This document shows positions 21,058 through 30,815 of a stretch of DNA of 64,000 nucleotides, piece by piece. The notes under the pieces were generated by a model. That model was not told where the DNA came from. It searched no databases and was given only the letters and a program-made list of their open reading frames with translations. Source of the DNA: GCA-2715645 sp042095375 (GTDB lineage: Bacteria; Bacteroidota; Bacteroidia; Cytophagales; MED-G16); NCBI GenBank assembly GCA_042095375.1, contig JBELBJ010000005.1, forward strand, positions 1-64,000, written 5' to 3'. Within the stretch, counting starts at the first letter, position 1; each line of letters begins with the position of its first letter. A program made the translations under genes and the position numbers.

Positions 21058-22179
21058 TTATAAAGTATAATACATTTTGTCACTCACTGATGACCATTCC
21101 TCAATTGATTCTCTAAATTTTTTATAATGTTGAAAAATTTTTTTACTTTTTTCATCCTTTGATATTAATTCATCAATAACATCATTCGTTTTTCTTTTTA
21201 ACTCTCTAATTACTTCATCAGGAAATTGTTTTAGTATAACACCTTTTTCATTTATTAGTTTATTCAAATAAATACTATTTTTGGAATCGCATTCACAAAG
21301 CATCCATGTATTCATAGCCTCAATCCCATGAATGATAATTTCCTGTAAATCAGATGGAAGATTATAAAATTTTTTTTTGTTAACAATCATTTCAAGGACT
21401 CCCCCTGGTTCATGCCATCCAGGATAGTAATAGTATTTTGCAACTTGATAAAATCCCATCAAATAATCATGATATGGTCCAATCCACTCTGTAGCATCGA
21501 TAACTCCTCTTTCTAAATTTGTGTATATCTCTCCACCAGCAACTGTTACAGCAGAACCTCCTACCTTTGATAACACCTTTCCTCCAAAGCCAGGGATCCT
21601 CATTTTTAAACCTTTTAAGTCTTGAATAGAATTAATTTCTTTATTAAACCAACCTCCCATTTGCATGCTAGTGTTTCCTCCAGGAAAAGGAATTAGATCA
21701 AATGGATCATATAATTCTTTATACAATTCATTTCCACCACCTGAAATAAGCCATGCATTCATTTGAAGAGGGTTCATTCCAAATGGAACAGAAGAAAAAA
21801 ATTGACATGCAGGAACTTTCCCAGCCCAATAATATGAAGCGCCACTACCCATTTCAATAGCACCACTACTAACTGCATCAAAACATTCGAGGCTTGGAAT
21901 TAATTCTCCTCCTCCATAAACCTTTATTTCTAATCTACCTCCTGACATTTTATTTATCCACTGAGATAGAATATTACATCCTTCTCCAAGAACAGGAAAG
22001 TTGGGTGGCCATGTTGTAACCATCTTCCATTGATAGTTTTTGTTAAAGTTTATATTTGGTGAATTTATTTTAGTTTCTGATTTTTTATCAGCACAAGAAG
22101 ATAAAGAAACAAAAGAAGCAGATAAGGCAAGGCTTGAATTAGTAATAAACTTTCTTCTAGAAGATTTTTTATTTTTCAT
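21058..22179 (-). CDS. dctP: TRAP transporter substrate-binding protein (DctP family), Tat/lipoprotein-like signal
   Basis: 373 residues. The signal region holds a twin-arginine motif SSRRKFI and a lipobox LSSC (Cys near residue 29), so it may be exported folded by Tat and then lipidated. The mature part has TTWPPNFPVLGEG, SSGAIEMGSGASYYWAGK, LKGLKMRIPGFGGKV and DATEWIGPYHDY. These are typical of DctP proteins of the TakP/2-oxo acid type, where Arg in MRIPG binds a carboxylate. It converges on dctM and lies 27 bases after the DUF5916 gene, so the two may be cotranscribed. Confidence 0.93.
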   Translation of the reverse strand: MKNKKSSRRKFITNSSLALSASFVSLSSCADKKSETKINSPNINFNKNYQWKMVTTWPPNFPVLGEGCNILSQWINKMSGGRLEIKVYGGGELIPSLECFDAVSSGAIEMGSGASYYWAGKVPACQFFSSVPFGMNPLQMNAWLISGGGNELYKELYDPFDLIPFPGGNTSMQMGGWFNKEINSIQDLKGLKMRIPGFGGKVLSKVGGSAVTVAGGEIYTNLERGVIDATEWIGPYHDYLMGFYQVAKYYYYPGWHEPGGVLEMIVNKKKFYNLPSDLQEIIIHGIEAMNTWMLCECDSKNSIYLNKLINEKGVILKQFPDEVIRELKRKTNDVIDELISKDEKSKKIFQHYKKFRESIEEWSSVSDKMYYTL

Positions 22180-22206
22180 AGCACTTAATAAAACTAACTA
22201 AAGGTA

Positions 22207-24456
22207 TTAAATGTTTAACCAATAATTAATTTTAAAAGCAAAAGATCTACTTTTTAAGTTCATAAATAAGGGATTTTCAGCGTAATAATTATCTGTATAT
22301 ACTAAATAAATATCAGATAGTGGTTGAAATCTCCATTGGAACCTAGCATTGATATTTATGTTATCAATTTGATTGTTATATTGAAGGTAAGTACTTAGAA
22401 ATAAATCTTTTGTAAAACTCAAATTAATCTTTGAACTAAGCGTAAGAAATTGTGCGTCTGAATATGGAGAAGGAAATTCTAGATCATTAAATTGAGAACT
22501 TAAAGAAACATTAAAATTAGGAGGTAATTTATATGTTACAGTACCACCTAAAGTTCTTATTTTTCCATTAAAAAAGCCTCCTAATTTTCCATTTAAACTT
22601 AAAGAAGTCTTTTTCCTACCATTAGATCTAAAATAAAAAGTATAATTAGAATAATTATAATCACTTAAAGCAGGTAATGGTTCGCCGTCAGAACGAGAAG
22701 GATCAAAATCATATAATAATTTAGTATATATACGATTGTTTTTTATTGTTATATTGGCATCGCTCCTAAATCTAACATTATAATCTATATCTATATCATA
22801 ATCCGTAGTGCCATTTGTTGGATCAAAATACATTTCGTAGTCAATTTCAGGTCCATGGCTATTTACTGAGCTTTTTTTAGGATAAAAAATATATTTCGCC
22901 GATGGACTTAAAAACATAAAATCTTTTCTAGGGACAAAACCAACTTCTGGGTTGTAATTTTCACCTACTGCCCAAAAATAGGTTGTAGCCTGGAATTCAG
23001 GAGATTTATAACTAAAATTAGCACCATAAGAAGATCTGTCTTTATATTTCTGTTTTTCCAAGGATTGGTGATAATATACTTCAGAGTTCCATCGAGTATC
23101 TTTACTTTTTATTTTAGATTCAAATCCAAAAACTCTATTGAAATGATTTAAATCTATACTATAACTATCTTCAGTTGGATTAAAAGTTGCATTCTTATTA
23201 ACTAAAAATGCTAAAATTTTAGAGTTTGTTAAAATCTTTTTTTCAAGAACAGCCATTCCATAGTTAAAAGAAGGAATACCGCTAGACTTTAATCTTGCAG
23301 TCTGCATATTTAATACTCCTATCCTTAAACCCTCATTTATTTTTCCAGCAAATTTAGCTCCATAAATTATTGGATTTTGAACGTATTGATTTGTTGTTGT
23401 ATCTTTAGCTATACCTATTCGTCTTGTAAACATAGGTTTTGTTGATCTTGAACCTAAATCAGTAAATAAATCTGCATTATCAATAAAAAATTCTCTTTTT
23501 TCAGGATAAAATAATTCAAACCTTGTCAAGTTAGTTCGTTGTTCATCTACCTCTACTTGAGAAAAATCTGGATTGAAAGTTAAATCTAGATTTAAAGATG
23601 AACTTAGACTTAATTTTACATCTAGTCCCGCATCTATATCAAAATTTGTTGAAACTGGAGATGTAGTTTTATTTTTCAAACCTGACCCAGAAACATATGG
23701 AACTAATACAAAATTTTTTGATGATTTTCCTAATGGGTATTCAAATTCTAGTGTTCCTGTCAATGAAAGGTTCCCCTGTGATTTCCCTAAGGGTACTGCA
23801 GTCCATGCCGATCGCTCATTTATTTTACTATTACCTCTATATACCTGTAAATTCCAAATCTTACTTCCAGTTTGATACCTTATTGAATTTAAAGGAATTT
23901 TAAATTCACATAACCAATATCCGTCATGGATTTTAGTGCCAGAATACCATTTTGTATTCCAATTAACATTAAACCAAGATATGCCCCTACCGGGAGAATA
24001 ACTTCCTTCTCCTCCATCTGAAACTAATGCTTCCCTTTGAATTCCAAAAGGGGATAAAGCAAAATTAAAAGCATTTGACTCATCAAGAAATGTATCAAAC
24101 ATGAAAGCTATGTAATCAATTGAACCTCCAAAAAAATCTCTTTTTAAATCTCCAACCATGAATTTCTTTTCAGGAAGATCCTCCAATTTTGCTAACATAT
24201 ATAAATACTTATCATCATATGCTATTCTAAATTCGGTATCTAATTCAGCTGATATTGAATCTCTAGGGCTTGTTTGAAAGAAGTTTGATTTTGATTCCGC
24301 TTCCTTCCAAAAATTTTCATTCATCTCACCATCTAAAACAATTTCTTCATTTATTTTTTTAGCGAAAATTCTTTTTTCATCTACAATTTGAGACAATAGT
24401 GAGGAGTTAATCAAACTAAGAAAAAAAGCAACTATGATATATTTTGAATTTATCAT
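22207..24456 (-). CDS. DUF5916 outer-membrane protein with N-terminal CBM9-like domain
   Basis: 749 residues with a signal peptide ending near LLSQ. Residues about 30-210 look like a CBM9-type beta-sandwich: IVLDGEMNENFWKEA, then FRIAYDDKYLYMLAKLED and LCEFKIPLNSIRY. The remainder is the DUF5916 region, with LDLTFNPDFSQVEVDEQ and many alternating strands that probably form an outer-membrane barrel, ending in aromatic residues. No activity is known for the family. Its position directly before dctP raises a possible link to uptake of the TRAP substrate, but this is only inference. Confidence 0.88.
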   Translation of the reverse strand: MINSKYIIVAFFLSLINSSLLSQIVDEKRIFAKKINEEIVLDGEMNENFWKEAESKSNFFQTSPRDSISAELDTEFRIAYDDKYLYMLAKLEDLPEKKFMVGDLKRDFFGGSIDYIAFMFDTFLDESNAFNFALSPFGIQREALVSDGGEGSYSPGRGISWFNVNWNTKWYSGTKIHDGYWLCEFKIPLNSIRYQTGSKIWNLQVYRGNSKINERSAWTAVPLGKSQGNLSLTGTLEFEYPLGKSSKNFVLVPYVSGSGLKNKTTSPVSTNFDIDAGLDVKLSLSSSLNLDLTFNPDFSQVEVDEQRTNLTRFELFYPEKREFFIDNADLFTDLGSRSTKPMFTRRIGIAKDTTTNQYVQNPIIYGAKFAGKINEGLRIGVLNMQTARLKSSGIPSFNYGMAVLEKKILTNSKILAFLVNKNATFNPTEDSYSIDLNHFNRVFGFESKIKSKDTRWNSEVYYHQSLEKQKYKDRSSYGANFSYKSPEFQATTYFWAVGENYNPEVGFVPRKDFMFLSPSAKYIFYPKKSSVNSHGPEIDYEMYFDPTNGTTDYDIDIDYNVRFRSDANITIKNNRIYTKLLYDFDPSRSDGEPLPALSDYNYSNYTFYFRSNGRKKTSLSLNGKLGGFFNGKIRTLGGTVTYKLPPNFNVSLSSQFNDLEFPSPYSDAQFLTLSSKINLSFTKDLFLSTYLQYNNQIDNININARFQWRFQPLSDIYLVYTDNYYAENPLFMNLKSRSFAFKINYWLNI

Positions 24457-24515
24457 AAATCAGTTTTACGAAATTATATTGTTATTGTTATAAAAATTTT
24501 TTCAAAAATAGTTTT

Positions 24516-27488
24516 TTATTTTTTATAAAGCTCTACCATGATTGGGGTAGCTACAAAAACAGATGAATAAGTACCAATCAAAATTCCAATTAATAATGCA
24601 AATGAAAACCCTCCTAGCGAAGGACCGCCAAATAAAAACAGGACTAATACAACAATAAAAGTTGTCATTGAAGTAATGATCGTTCTACTTAAAGTTTTAT
24701 TAATTGATTCGTTAACTAATGGAATTAAATTTCCACCTACTTTTAACCCCATTGTTTCTCTAATTCTATCAAATACTACGACTGTATCATTTATTGAATA
24801 ACCTATTATCGTTAAAATTGCAGCTATAAATACTTGATCAACTTCATAGGATAAACCAAAGAAATTAGCAATAGAAAATGCAGATAAAACAAAAAGGGTA
24901 TCATGAAGAAGCGCTACAACAGCTCCAGTAGAAAACTGCCATTTTCTAAATCGTATTAAAATATATAAGAAAATGACAAGTAATGCTAAAACTCCAGATA
25001 AATAGGACGAATTTTTAATATCATCTGCAATTGTTGCTCCTACTTTTGAAGAACTTGAAATAGTAAAGTTTTTATCATCTACTCGAGAATCATCTTCAAC
25101 AAAAGATTTATTTGTAAACTGTTCTAATCCTTTTATAAGTTGGGTTTTAACATTTAAATCAGCATTATCTGATTCATCATCAATCAAATAGGATGTTGTT
25201 ACCTTAAAGGTTGTACTGTTACCAAAAGTTTTTACTTCTACACCTTTGCTATCAAAAACTGGTAAGAGTGATGTTTCCATTTCAGATGTATTATATGGCT
25301 CATCAAAAGATACTACATATGATCTTCCCCCCTTAAAATCAACCCCCAATACAAGACCCTTAATTATATAACAAATTATTCCAAAAGAAATAAAAGAGCT
25401 AGAAAAAACATATGCAATTTTTCTCTTAGATAAAAAGTCAAAATTCATTTTTGACATAAAATTTCTACTAAATGAAAAAGAAAAGTTTAGATTACTATTT
25501 TCTCCTTTTTTACTCAGGTATTCAACAATTACTCTTGTTATAAATACTGCCGAAAAGAAAGAACAAATAATTCCTATAATTAAAGTAACTGCAAATCCTT
25601 TTACAGGACCTTGTCCTAAACTATATAAAATTATACCTACTAAAAGAGTTGTTGCATTAGCATCTATAATAGATGTATATGCTTTGTTATACCCACTTGA
25701 AATTGCCTGTTTTAATATAGCACCATTTCTTAATTCCTCTTTGATTCTTTCAAAAATTAGAACATTAGCATCAATTGACATACCAATTGTAAGAACAATT
25801 CCAGCTATTCCAGGTAAAGTTAGTGAAGCTGACAATTGAGCAAGAATTCCTAGGATGAAAAATATATTAAAAAATAAAGCAACATTAGCTACAAAGCCTC
25901 CTCTAGCATAATAAAATATCATAAATAGAATTACAATAATTAGACCTGATAAAATAGATTTAATACCTTGTTGCTGGGCAACCTTACCTAACGTAGGGCC
26001 AATAACTACATCTTCAACAATTGTTGTTGGAGCTGGTAAAGTACCTGCCTTTAGTATATTAGCTAAATCTTGTGCTTCATCTATAGTAAAATTTCCTGTA
26101 ATTTGCGAATTCCCATTAGGAATCTCATTCTGAACAACTGGAGCAGAATAGACATAGTTATCAAGAACTATTGCAATTCTCCTATTAATATTATTAGATG
26201 TCAGCTTTCTCCATAATTTTGCTCCATTTGCATTCATCTGCATTGATATAGATGGTCTTGATCCTTGGTCTAAATCTTGCCTTGCGTCAGAAATAACTTC
26301 TCCTGTTAGAGGTGCTCTACCTCCTCTAGAAATTTTTATAGCAAAAAGTTGAAGAACATCATCTTCATTTTCTAAATCTATATTTTCAGTATCAAATGGT
26401 TTTACCGCCCATAAAAATTTAAGAGTTGGAGGTACAAGTAATTTTACTTGATCATCATTTAAAATATTATTAATAGTAATTGTGTCTTTAACATTATAGA
26501 ATAATCCGCCAAATTCGGATTTCATCAATGAAAAAAGAGGAGAGGAAATTGAATTTTGTAATGAATCCAAAACATTATCGCCAATTGACGAAGTATCAGA
26601 AGTTGATAATGATGGATCATCTGAATCTACTAATAAATTAGCTAAATCCTGGCCTTCACTTAAATCATTATTTGTTTCATCTAAACTTATTTGATCTTCT
26701 TTGGATAAAATATATTGATTGATTAAAGATAAAGTCCTTGTAACTTCCGGTTCATTAAGCTCAGAAACCTCCCAGAACTCTAGCTTTGCGACTCCCTGCA
26801 ATATTTTTCTAATTCTTTCTGGATTATCAACCCCTGGTAATTCTATTTGAATTCTACCGGTTCCTTGTAGTCTTTGAATATTTGGCTGAGATGTTCCAAA
26901 TCTATCAATCCTTGTTCTAAGAATATTAAAAGATCTATCAATTGCATTTTCAACTTCAAAATTTATAATGTCCAGAATTTCATCGTCTGATGAATCAAAA
27001 TCTATTCTCCCTCTATTTGAAACTGTAGAAAAGATTAATGCTAAATTTTTTTGAGGTGAAATTTGTTTAAATTCTTCATAAAACTCATCAACAAAATTTA
27101 ATTGAGTCCCCTTAATATTTTCTTTTGCATTATTTAATGCTTGATTGAAATCTATATCTCGATTATTTCCAGATAAACCTTTAACAATATCGATTGGAGA
27201 AACTTCTAAAGTAACATGCATTCCTCCTTGTAAATCCAATCCTAAGTTAAGTTCTGTTTCTTTTATTTCTTTAAAAGTAAAGTCTTTAATAAAACTATAA
27301 ACAGGAATATTCCAAATAGAATCTAAATATTTTTGCTTTTTATTAAAGTTGATATTACCACTTTCATCTCTAGAAAACTCAGAAGCTTCGTCCTGTATAT
27401 TTTGTGATACAAAAGTAAATTGTAGATAGTAAATTGATAAAAATGAAATCAATAAGGTAAGAAATACTATGAAGCCTTTATTTTTCAT
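24516..27488 (-). CDS. secDF: Protein translocase subunit SecDF (fused SecD and SecF)
   Basis: 990 residues. Accessory part of the Sec machinery that uses the proton or sodium gradient to help pull proteins across the inner membrane. The SecD half starts with a membrane helix, then NLGLDLQGGMHVTLEV near residue 80, a large periplasmic region (to about 490) and six helices with GMSIDANVLIFERIKEE. The SecF half has GVDFKGGRSYVV near 720 and IGYSINDTVVVFDRIRE. Fusion into one chain is usual in Bacteroidota. A stretch of about 60 acidic/serine-rich residues near 270-330 is a linker in the periplasmic part. It lies 50 bases after udk and may have its own promoter. Confidence 0.96.
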   Translation of the reverse strand: MKNKGFIVFLTLLISFLSIYYLQFTFVSQNIQDEASEFSRDESGNINFNKKQKYLDSIWNIPVYSFIKDFTFKEIKETELNLGLDLQGGMHVTLEVSPIDIVKGLSGNNRDIDFNQALNNAKENIKGTQLNFVDEFYEEFKQISPQKNLALIFSTVSNRGRIDFDSSDDEILDIINFEVENAIDRSFNILRTRIDRFGTSQPNIQRLQGTGRIQIELPGVDNPERIRKILQGVAKLEFWEVSELNEPEVTRTLSLINQYILSKEDQISLDETNNDLSEGQDLANLLVDSDDPSLSTSDTSSIGDNVLDSLQNSISSPLFSLMKSEFGGLFYNVKDTITINNILNDDQVKLLVPPTLKFLWAVKPFDTENIDLENEDDVLQLFAIKISRGGRAPLTGEVISDARQDLDQGSRPSISMQMNANGAKLWRKLTSNNINRRIAIVLDNYVYSAPVVQNEIPNGNSQITGNFTIDEAQDLANILKAGTLPAPTTIVEDVVIGPTLGKVAQQQGIKSILSGLIIVILFMIFYYARGGFVANVALFFNIFFILGILAQLSASLTLPGIAGIVLTIGMSIDANVLIFERIKEELRNGAILKQAISSGYNKAYTSIIDANATTLLVGIILYSLGQGPVKGFAVTLIIGIICSFFSAVFITRVIVEYLSKKGENSNLNFSFSFSRNFMSKMNFDFLSKRKIAYVFSSSFISFGIICYIIKGLVLGVDFKGGRSYVVSFDEPYNTSEMETSLLPVFDSKGVEVKTFGNSTTFKVTTSYLIDDESDNADLNVKTQLIKGLEQFTNKSFVEDDSRVDDKNFTISSSSKVGATIADDIKNSSYLSGVLALLVIFLYILIRFRKWQFSTGAVVALLHDTLFVLSAFSIANFFGLSYEVDQVFIAAILTIIGYSINDTVVVFDRIRETMGLKVGGNLIPLVNESINKTLSRTIITSMTTFIVVLVLFLFGGPSLGGFSFALLIGILIGTYSSVFVATPIMVELYKK

Positions 27489-27514
27489 TAAATAAATCTA
27501 TTTTTTTTTGACGA

Positions 27515-27522
27515 CAAAAGTA
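27515..27522 (-). promoter_or_regulatory. Possible -7 element for secDF
   Basis: The minus strand reads TACTTTTG, a full match to TAnnTTTG, in the 50-base gap between udk and secDF and 27 bases before the secDF ATG. A TTTG lies upstream but only 12 bases away, closer than the usual spacing. Confidence 0.38.
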
Positions 27523-27538
27523 TGGAATATATATCAAA

Positions 27539-28174
27539 TTAACTAAGACGTGATTTATATTTATTAAAATCATTCATTAAGAAGTTTTCAAGCTTACTGA
27601 CAGATAATTCAATACTTTTGTCATTTTTAATTACTAAGTTAGACTCATTTTTATATGGTTCAGTAAATTTTTTAAAAGCAGGAATCACATGATTCTTGTA
27701 TCTATACTCTACGTCATTTTTGTCATATCCTCTTTCATGAAAATCTCTATCTAACCTCCTTTTTATCATAAGATTTAACTCTGCATCTATAAAAACTCTT
27801 GAAGTAAATAAACTATCTATTTTGTTATAATGGAAAACAAATAACCCCTCAACTATAATTATTGGATTAGAGATGATCTTTTTTTTGACAGATTTTAATT
27901 TTGGATTATTATAATTATACTCAAAATATTCTACATTATTTCCTTTAATTAGATTAATGATATCATTATAAAACTTTATTTGATCAATAGATTCTGGTAA
28001 ATCAAAATTGTGAAAACCGTTTACATCAATTAATTGGGAATCTCTTTTTTTATAATAATTATCCTGAGAAATTATTGAAATTAAATTGCTATTTATTTCT
28101 TTTGATAATTTTTTGAGAATCTCAGATTTACCAGAACCACTAGAGCCAGAAACACCTAAAACATATCTTTTCAT
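27539..28174 (-). CDS. udk: Uridine/cytidine kinase
   Basis: 211 residues. It phosphorylates uridine or cytidine in pyrimidine salvage. P-loop GVSGSSGSGKSEIL at residue 8, then IISQDNYYK near 36 (substrate Asp), NFDLPESID near 55, IIVEGLFVFHY near 107 (Walker B-like Glu) and the lid residues RRLDRDFHERGY. The length is normal. It sits 4 bases after rdgB in a compact minus-strand cluster. Confidence 0.92.
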   Translation of the reverse strand: MKRYVLGVSGSSGSGKSEILKKLSKEINSNLISIISQDNYYKKRDSQLIDVNGFHNFDLPESIDQIKFYNDIINLIKGNNVEYFEYNYNNPKLKSVKKKIISNPIIIVEGLFVFHYNKIDSLFTSRVFIDAELNLMIKRRLDRDFHERGYDKNDVEYRYKNHVIPAFKKFTEPYKNESNLVIKNDKSIELSVSKLENFLMNDFNKYKSRLS

Positions 28175-28178
28175 AAAA

Positions 28179-28751
28179 TTATTTGTTAAGTAAAAACGTG
28201 TTTAACTTTTCAATAGCTTTTTTTCTATGAGAAATTTTATTTTTAGCTTCAGCATTCATTTGAGCAAAGGTTATGTCATAACCTTGAGGAATAAAAATAG
28301 AATCATAACCAAAACCAAAATTACCAATAGGGTGATATGAAATTTTTCCGTTAACTGATCCATCAAAAAAATAAACTTTAGAATCTAGATATAAAGTTAT
28401 AATTGTTCTAAATTGAGCGTTCCTATTCTTGGAGTTTTTCATTTTTTTTAAAACTAAATCAATATTATCTTCTGAATTACTTCTGTTTCCTGCATATCTA
28501 GCAGAATAAACACCGGGTTCTCCATTAAGCAAATCAATTTCTAATCCTGTATCATCAGCAAAACAATCTATATTGAATTTCTTATAAATAAATTTTGCCT
28601 TTAATTGTGAATTCTCTTTTAAAGAAGATCCCGTTTCTAAAATATCTTTATAAAAGCCAATGTCTTCTAATGAAATGATTTTAATATTTTTTAAAATTGA
28701 AGAAACTTCTGAAAGTTTATTCTTATTGTTTGTGACAAAACAGAGTTTCAT
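28179..28751 (-). CDS. rdgB: Non-canonical purine NTP pyrophosphatase (RdgB/HAM1)
   Basis: 190 residues. It hydrolyses dITP, ITP and XTP to monophosphates, keeping damaged purines out of DNA and RNA. The N-terminal CFVTNNKNKLSEV, the central ADDTGLEIDLLNGEPGVYSARYAG region (split: ADDTGLEID and PGVYSARYAG) and GFGYDSIF, then SHRKKAIEKL are all in place. It shares one base with the FKBP gene upstream and is 4 bases from udk. Confidence 0.95.
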   Translation of the reverse strand: MKLCFVTNNKNKLSEVSSILKNIKIISLEDIGFYKDILETGSSLKENSQLKAKFIYKKFNIDCFADDTGLEIDLLNGEPGVYSARYAGNRSNSEDNIDLVLKKMKNSKNRNAQFRTIITLYLDSKVYFFDGSVNGKISYHPIGNFGFGYDSIFIPQGYDITFAQMNAEAKNKISHRKKAIEKLNTFLLNK

Positions 28752-29377
28752 TACTTTCTAATTTTGAGAAGATGAATCTCAAATATTAAAATAGAATTTC
28801 CTGGTATTACAGGAAAATTAGAATTTCCATCTTTTCCATAGGCAGTACCTGAAGGTAAAATTATGGTGAATTTACCATTTTCATCTACTGAGGGCATAAT
28901 TTCACCTATTGATTTTTTTAAATGATTAATTAAAGTCAAATAACCATGAAGAGAATTCAGTCCAAAATATCTACCATCAGTGGTATAAGTAAAAGCAATT
29001 GGAACGTATTCATTAGTATTAATAAATATATCATTGGATTCTGCAATTGTTTTACTATTTGTGTCAAAAATTGAAAAAGTGGTATCATTCATATAATAGC
29101 CATTAATATTTATTGAAAGAATATTATTATTTTCTGGGAAAATATCATTCCCTTTTTTAGTAATAGAGTATTTAACACCATTATCAAGAGTAAAAATGTT
29201 TTTCAAATCAACACTATCTATATATTTATTAATTAATACAGCATCTTTAGAAACCTGATTTATAGAATCTAGTTCTATCTTTTCTGGATCATCAACTTCA
29301 ACATATTCTATGTCTAGATCACATGAAAAAAATGAAATAATTAAGATTAAAAAAATGTGCTTAATATTCTTTAACAT
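28751..29377 (-). CDS. Degenerate FKBP-type peptidyl-prolyl isomerase lipoprotein
   Basis: 208 residues with a lipoprotein signal ending FFSC (Cys 19). The C-terminal part keeps the FKBP ending (IILPSGTAYGKDGNSNFPVIPGNSILIFEIHLL, quoted here by parts: LPSGTAYGKDG and IPGNSILIFEI), but the middle lacks the usual VHYxGxLxDGxxFDSS strand and the hydrophobic Trp/Phe pocket. It looks like a GldI-type relative that may have lost isomerase activity and serve as a periplasmic chaperone. It is the third of three FKBP genes in a row, overlapping both neighbours by one base. Confidence 0.85.
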   Translation of the reverse strand: MLKNIKHIFLILIISFFSCDLDIEYVEVDDPEKIELDSINQVSKDAVLINKYIDSVDLKNIFTLDNGVKYSITKKGNDIFPENNNILSININGYYMNDTTFSIFDTNSKTIAESNDIFINTNEYVPIAFTYTTDGRYFGLNSLHGYLTLINHLKKSIGEIMPSVDENGKFTIILPSGTAYGKDGNSNFPVIPGNSILIFEIHLLKIRK

Positions 29378-29886
29378 TACTTTACATCTACTAAATCCAT
29401 TGCAAAAACTAAAACAGAGTTTGGAGGAATTGTACTAGAACTTGGTGGAGATTTACCATAACCCAATGAAGAAGGAAGTAAAAAAATACCGGCCCCCTCT
29501 TTATCTAATAATCTAGTCCCTTCTTCCCAACCTTGAATTACAACACCTTGTCCTAAAATAAATTCAAAAGGAAGATCAGAATTACTTTTATCAAATTGTT
29601 GGCCATTCAAAAATTGACCAACATAATGAACATATAATGTATCTCCCAAAGTAGGGTATTTACCTGTTCCTGTTTCTGTAATTTTATAATGCAGCCCAGT
29701 TGATGTTTCTGAAAATCCAGACAAATTATTTTCTTTTATATATCCCTTTATTCTACTAATGTCATAAGTTAACTGTTCAGAGGAAGTTCTTGAAATAACA
29801 TCATTACCTTCTTCACATGTAAATAGAAAAAAAATAATAACAACTAAACAAAAACTTTTTAAAGCTTGAATAATTAGCCTATCCAT
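29377..29886 (-). CDS. FKBP-type peptidyl-prolyl isomerase, GldI-like lipoprotein
   Basis: 169 residues. A signal with lipobox LFTC (Cys near 24) is followed by one FKBP domain: LHYKITETGTGKYP, TLYVHYVGQFLNGQQFDKS, VIQGWEEGTRLL, GAGIFLLPSSLGYG and PNSVLVFAMDLVDV. Core pocket residues (Y, F, W, Y) are kept, so it should be active. In flavobacteria such lipoproteins include GldI, needed for gliding and for T9SS assembly. I cannot tell from sequence alone whether this or a neighbour is the GldI orthologue. It lies 5 bases after the upstream FKBP gene. Confidence 0.92.
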   Translation of the reverse strand: MDRLIIQALKSFCLVVIIFFLFTCEEGNDVISRTSSEQLTYDISRIKGYIKENNLSGFSETSTGLHYKITETGTGKYPTLGDTLYVHYVGQFLNGQQFDKSNSDLPFEFILGQGVVIQGWEEGTRLLDKEGAGIFLLPSSLGYGKSPPSSSTIPPNSVLVFAMDLVDVK

Positions 29887-29891
29887 TTTAT

Positions 29892-30797
29892 TTACTCGAA
29901 ATCAATTAATTCAACTTCAAAAATTAAAATTGCATTTCCTGGTATAACTCCTCCAGCACCATTAGGTCCATAACCGAGAGGACTAGGAATATATAGAGTC
30001 GCTTTTGCACCCTTACTTAAATAGCCAATTCCTTCATCCCAACCAGAAATTACCATTCCAACACCTAAATCAAAAGAAAATGGTTCTCCCCTATCAAGAG
30101 AGCTATCAAATTTCTGTCCGTCCAATAATGTTCCTGTATAATGTACTTTAACTTTTGAACCAACAGAAGGTTTATTTCCATCTCCTTTTTCAGTGATAAC
30201 ATATCTTAAACCAGATTCTGCTGATATAGCATCAATATTGTTTGATTTTAAATAATTATCTAAGATTTCTAAATCTATAGATAATTGGTCTTCATTTTGT
30301 TTATTCATTTCATTTTGCATTTTTTCATATTGTTCTTTTTGATACTCTTGAAATTCTTCTTTATTCATTATTTCAGTTACTCCACAATAAAATGTTAAAG
30401 GCTTATCTTTAATAGAATCTGGTATAGAACCAGCAGAAGGAGAATTAGCATAAAAATCTTCAGTAGAAATATCAAATTTCACACTATCTCCCCTCTTTAA
30501 TAAGTTTATTACTTCATAAATTATACCATTATAATCCCAGGTAGAATCTTTCATTAAAACAACTGGATCATCACCAACTTTTCTAAGTAACTCCATGCCC
30601 TCATGATCATTATATACTAAATTGAAAATAATAATATTTCCATCTTCAAGATTCTTTCCTTCACCTTTTTTAAGGTAATTAATTTCTATTCCGCTTGCAG
30701 TAGTTTGTACAGAATTCGTATTAAAAAAAACTGAATAAATGATTAATCCTGCAACAATCAAAATCAAAAAATATGGTAGGTTATTTATAGGATTCAT
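29892..30797 (-). CDS. Membrane-anchored FKBP-type isomerase with two domains
   Basis: 301 residues. An N-terminal membrane helix (about 8-25, LPYFLILIVAGLIIYSVFF) anchors it to the inner membrane. Residues about 33-145 look like a divergent FKBP domain without the pocket residues. A charged helix follows (EEFQEYQKEQYEKMQNEM region). A canonical FKBP domain occupies 195-300: VHYTGTLLDGQKFDSS, VISGWDEGIGYL, LYIPSPLGYG and IPGNAILIFEVEL. It probably folds exported proteins in the periplasm. It is 18 bases downstream of the DHH gene. Confidence 0.92.
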   Translation of the reverse strand: MNPINNLPYFLILIVAGLIIYSVFFNTNSVQTTASGIEINYLKKGEGKNLEDGNIIIFNLVYNDHEGMELLRKVGDDPVVLMKDSTWDYNGIIYEVINLLKRGDSVKFDISTEDFYANSPSAGSIPDSIKDKPLTFYCGVTEIMNKEEFQEYQKEQYEKMQNEMNKQNEDQLSIDLEILDNYLKSNNIDAISAESGLRYVITEKGDGNKPSVGSKVKVHYTGTLLDGQKFDSSLDRGEPFSFDLGVGMVISGWDEGIGYLSKGAKATLYIPSPLGYGPNGAGGVIPGNAILIFEVELIDFE

Positions 30798-30815
30798 AAG
30801 TAATAAAATTTTGTA

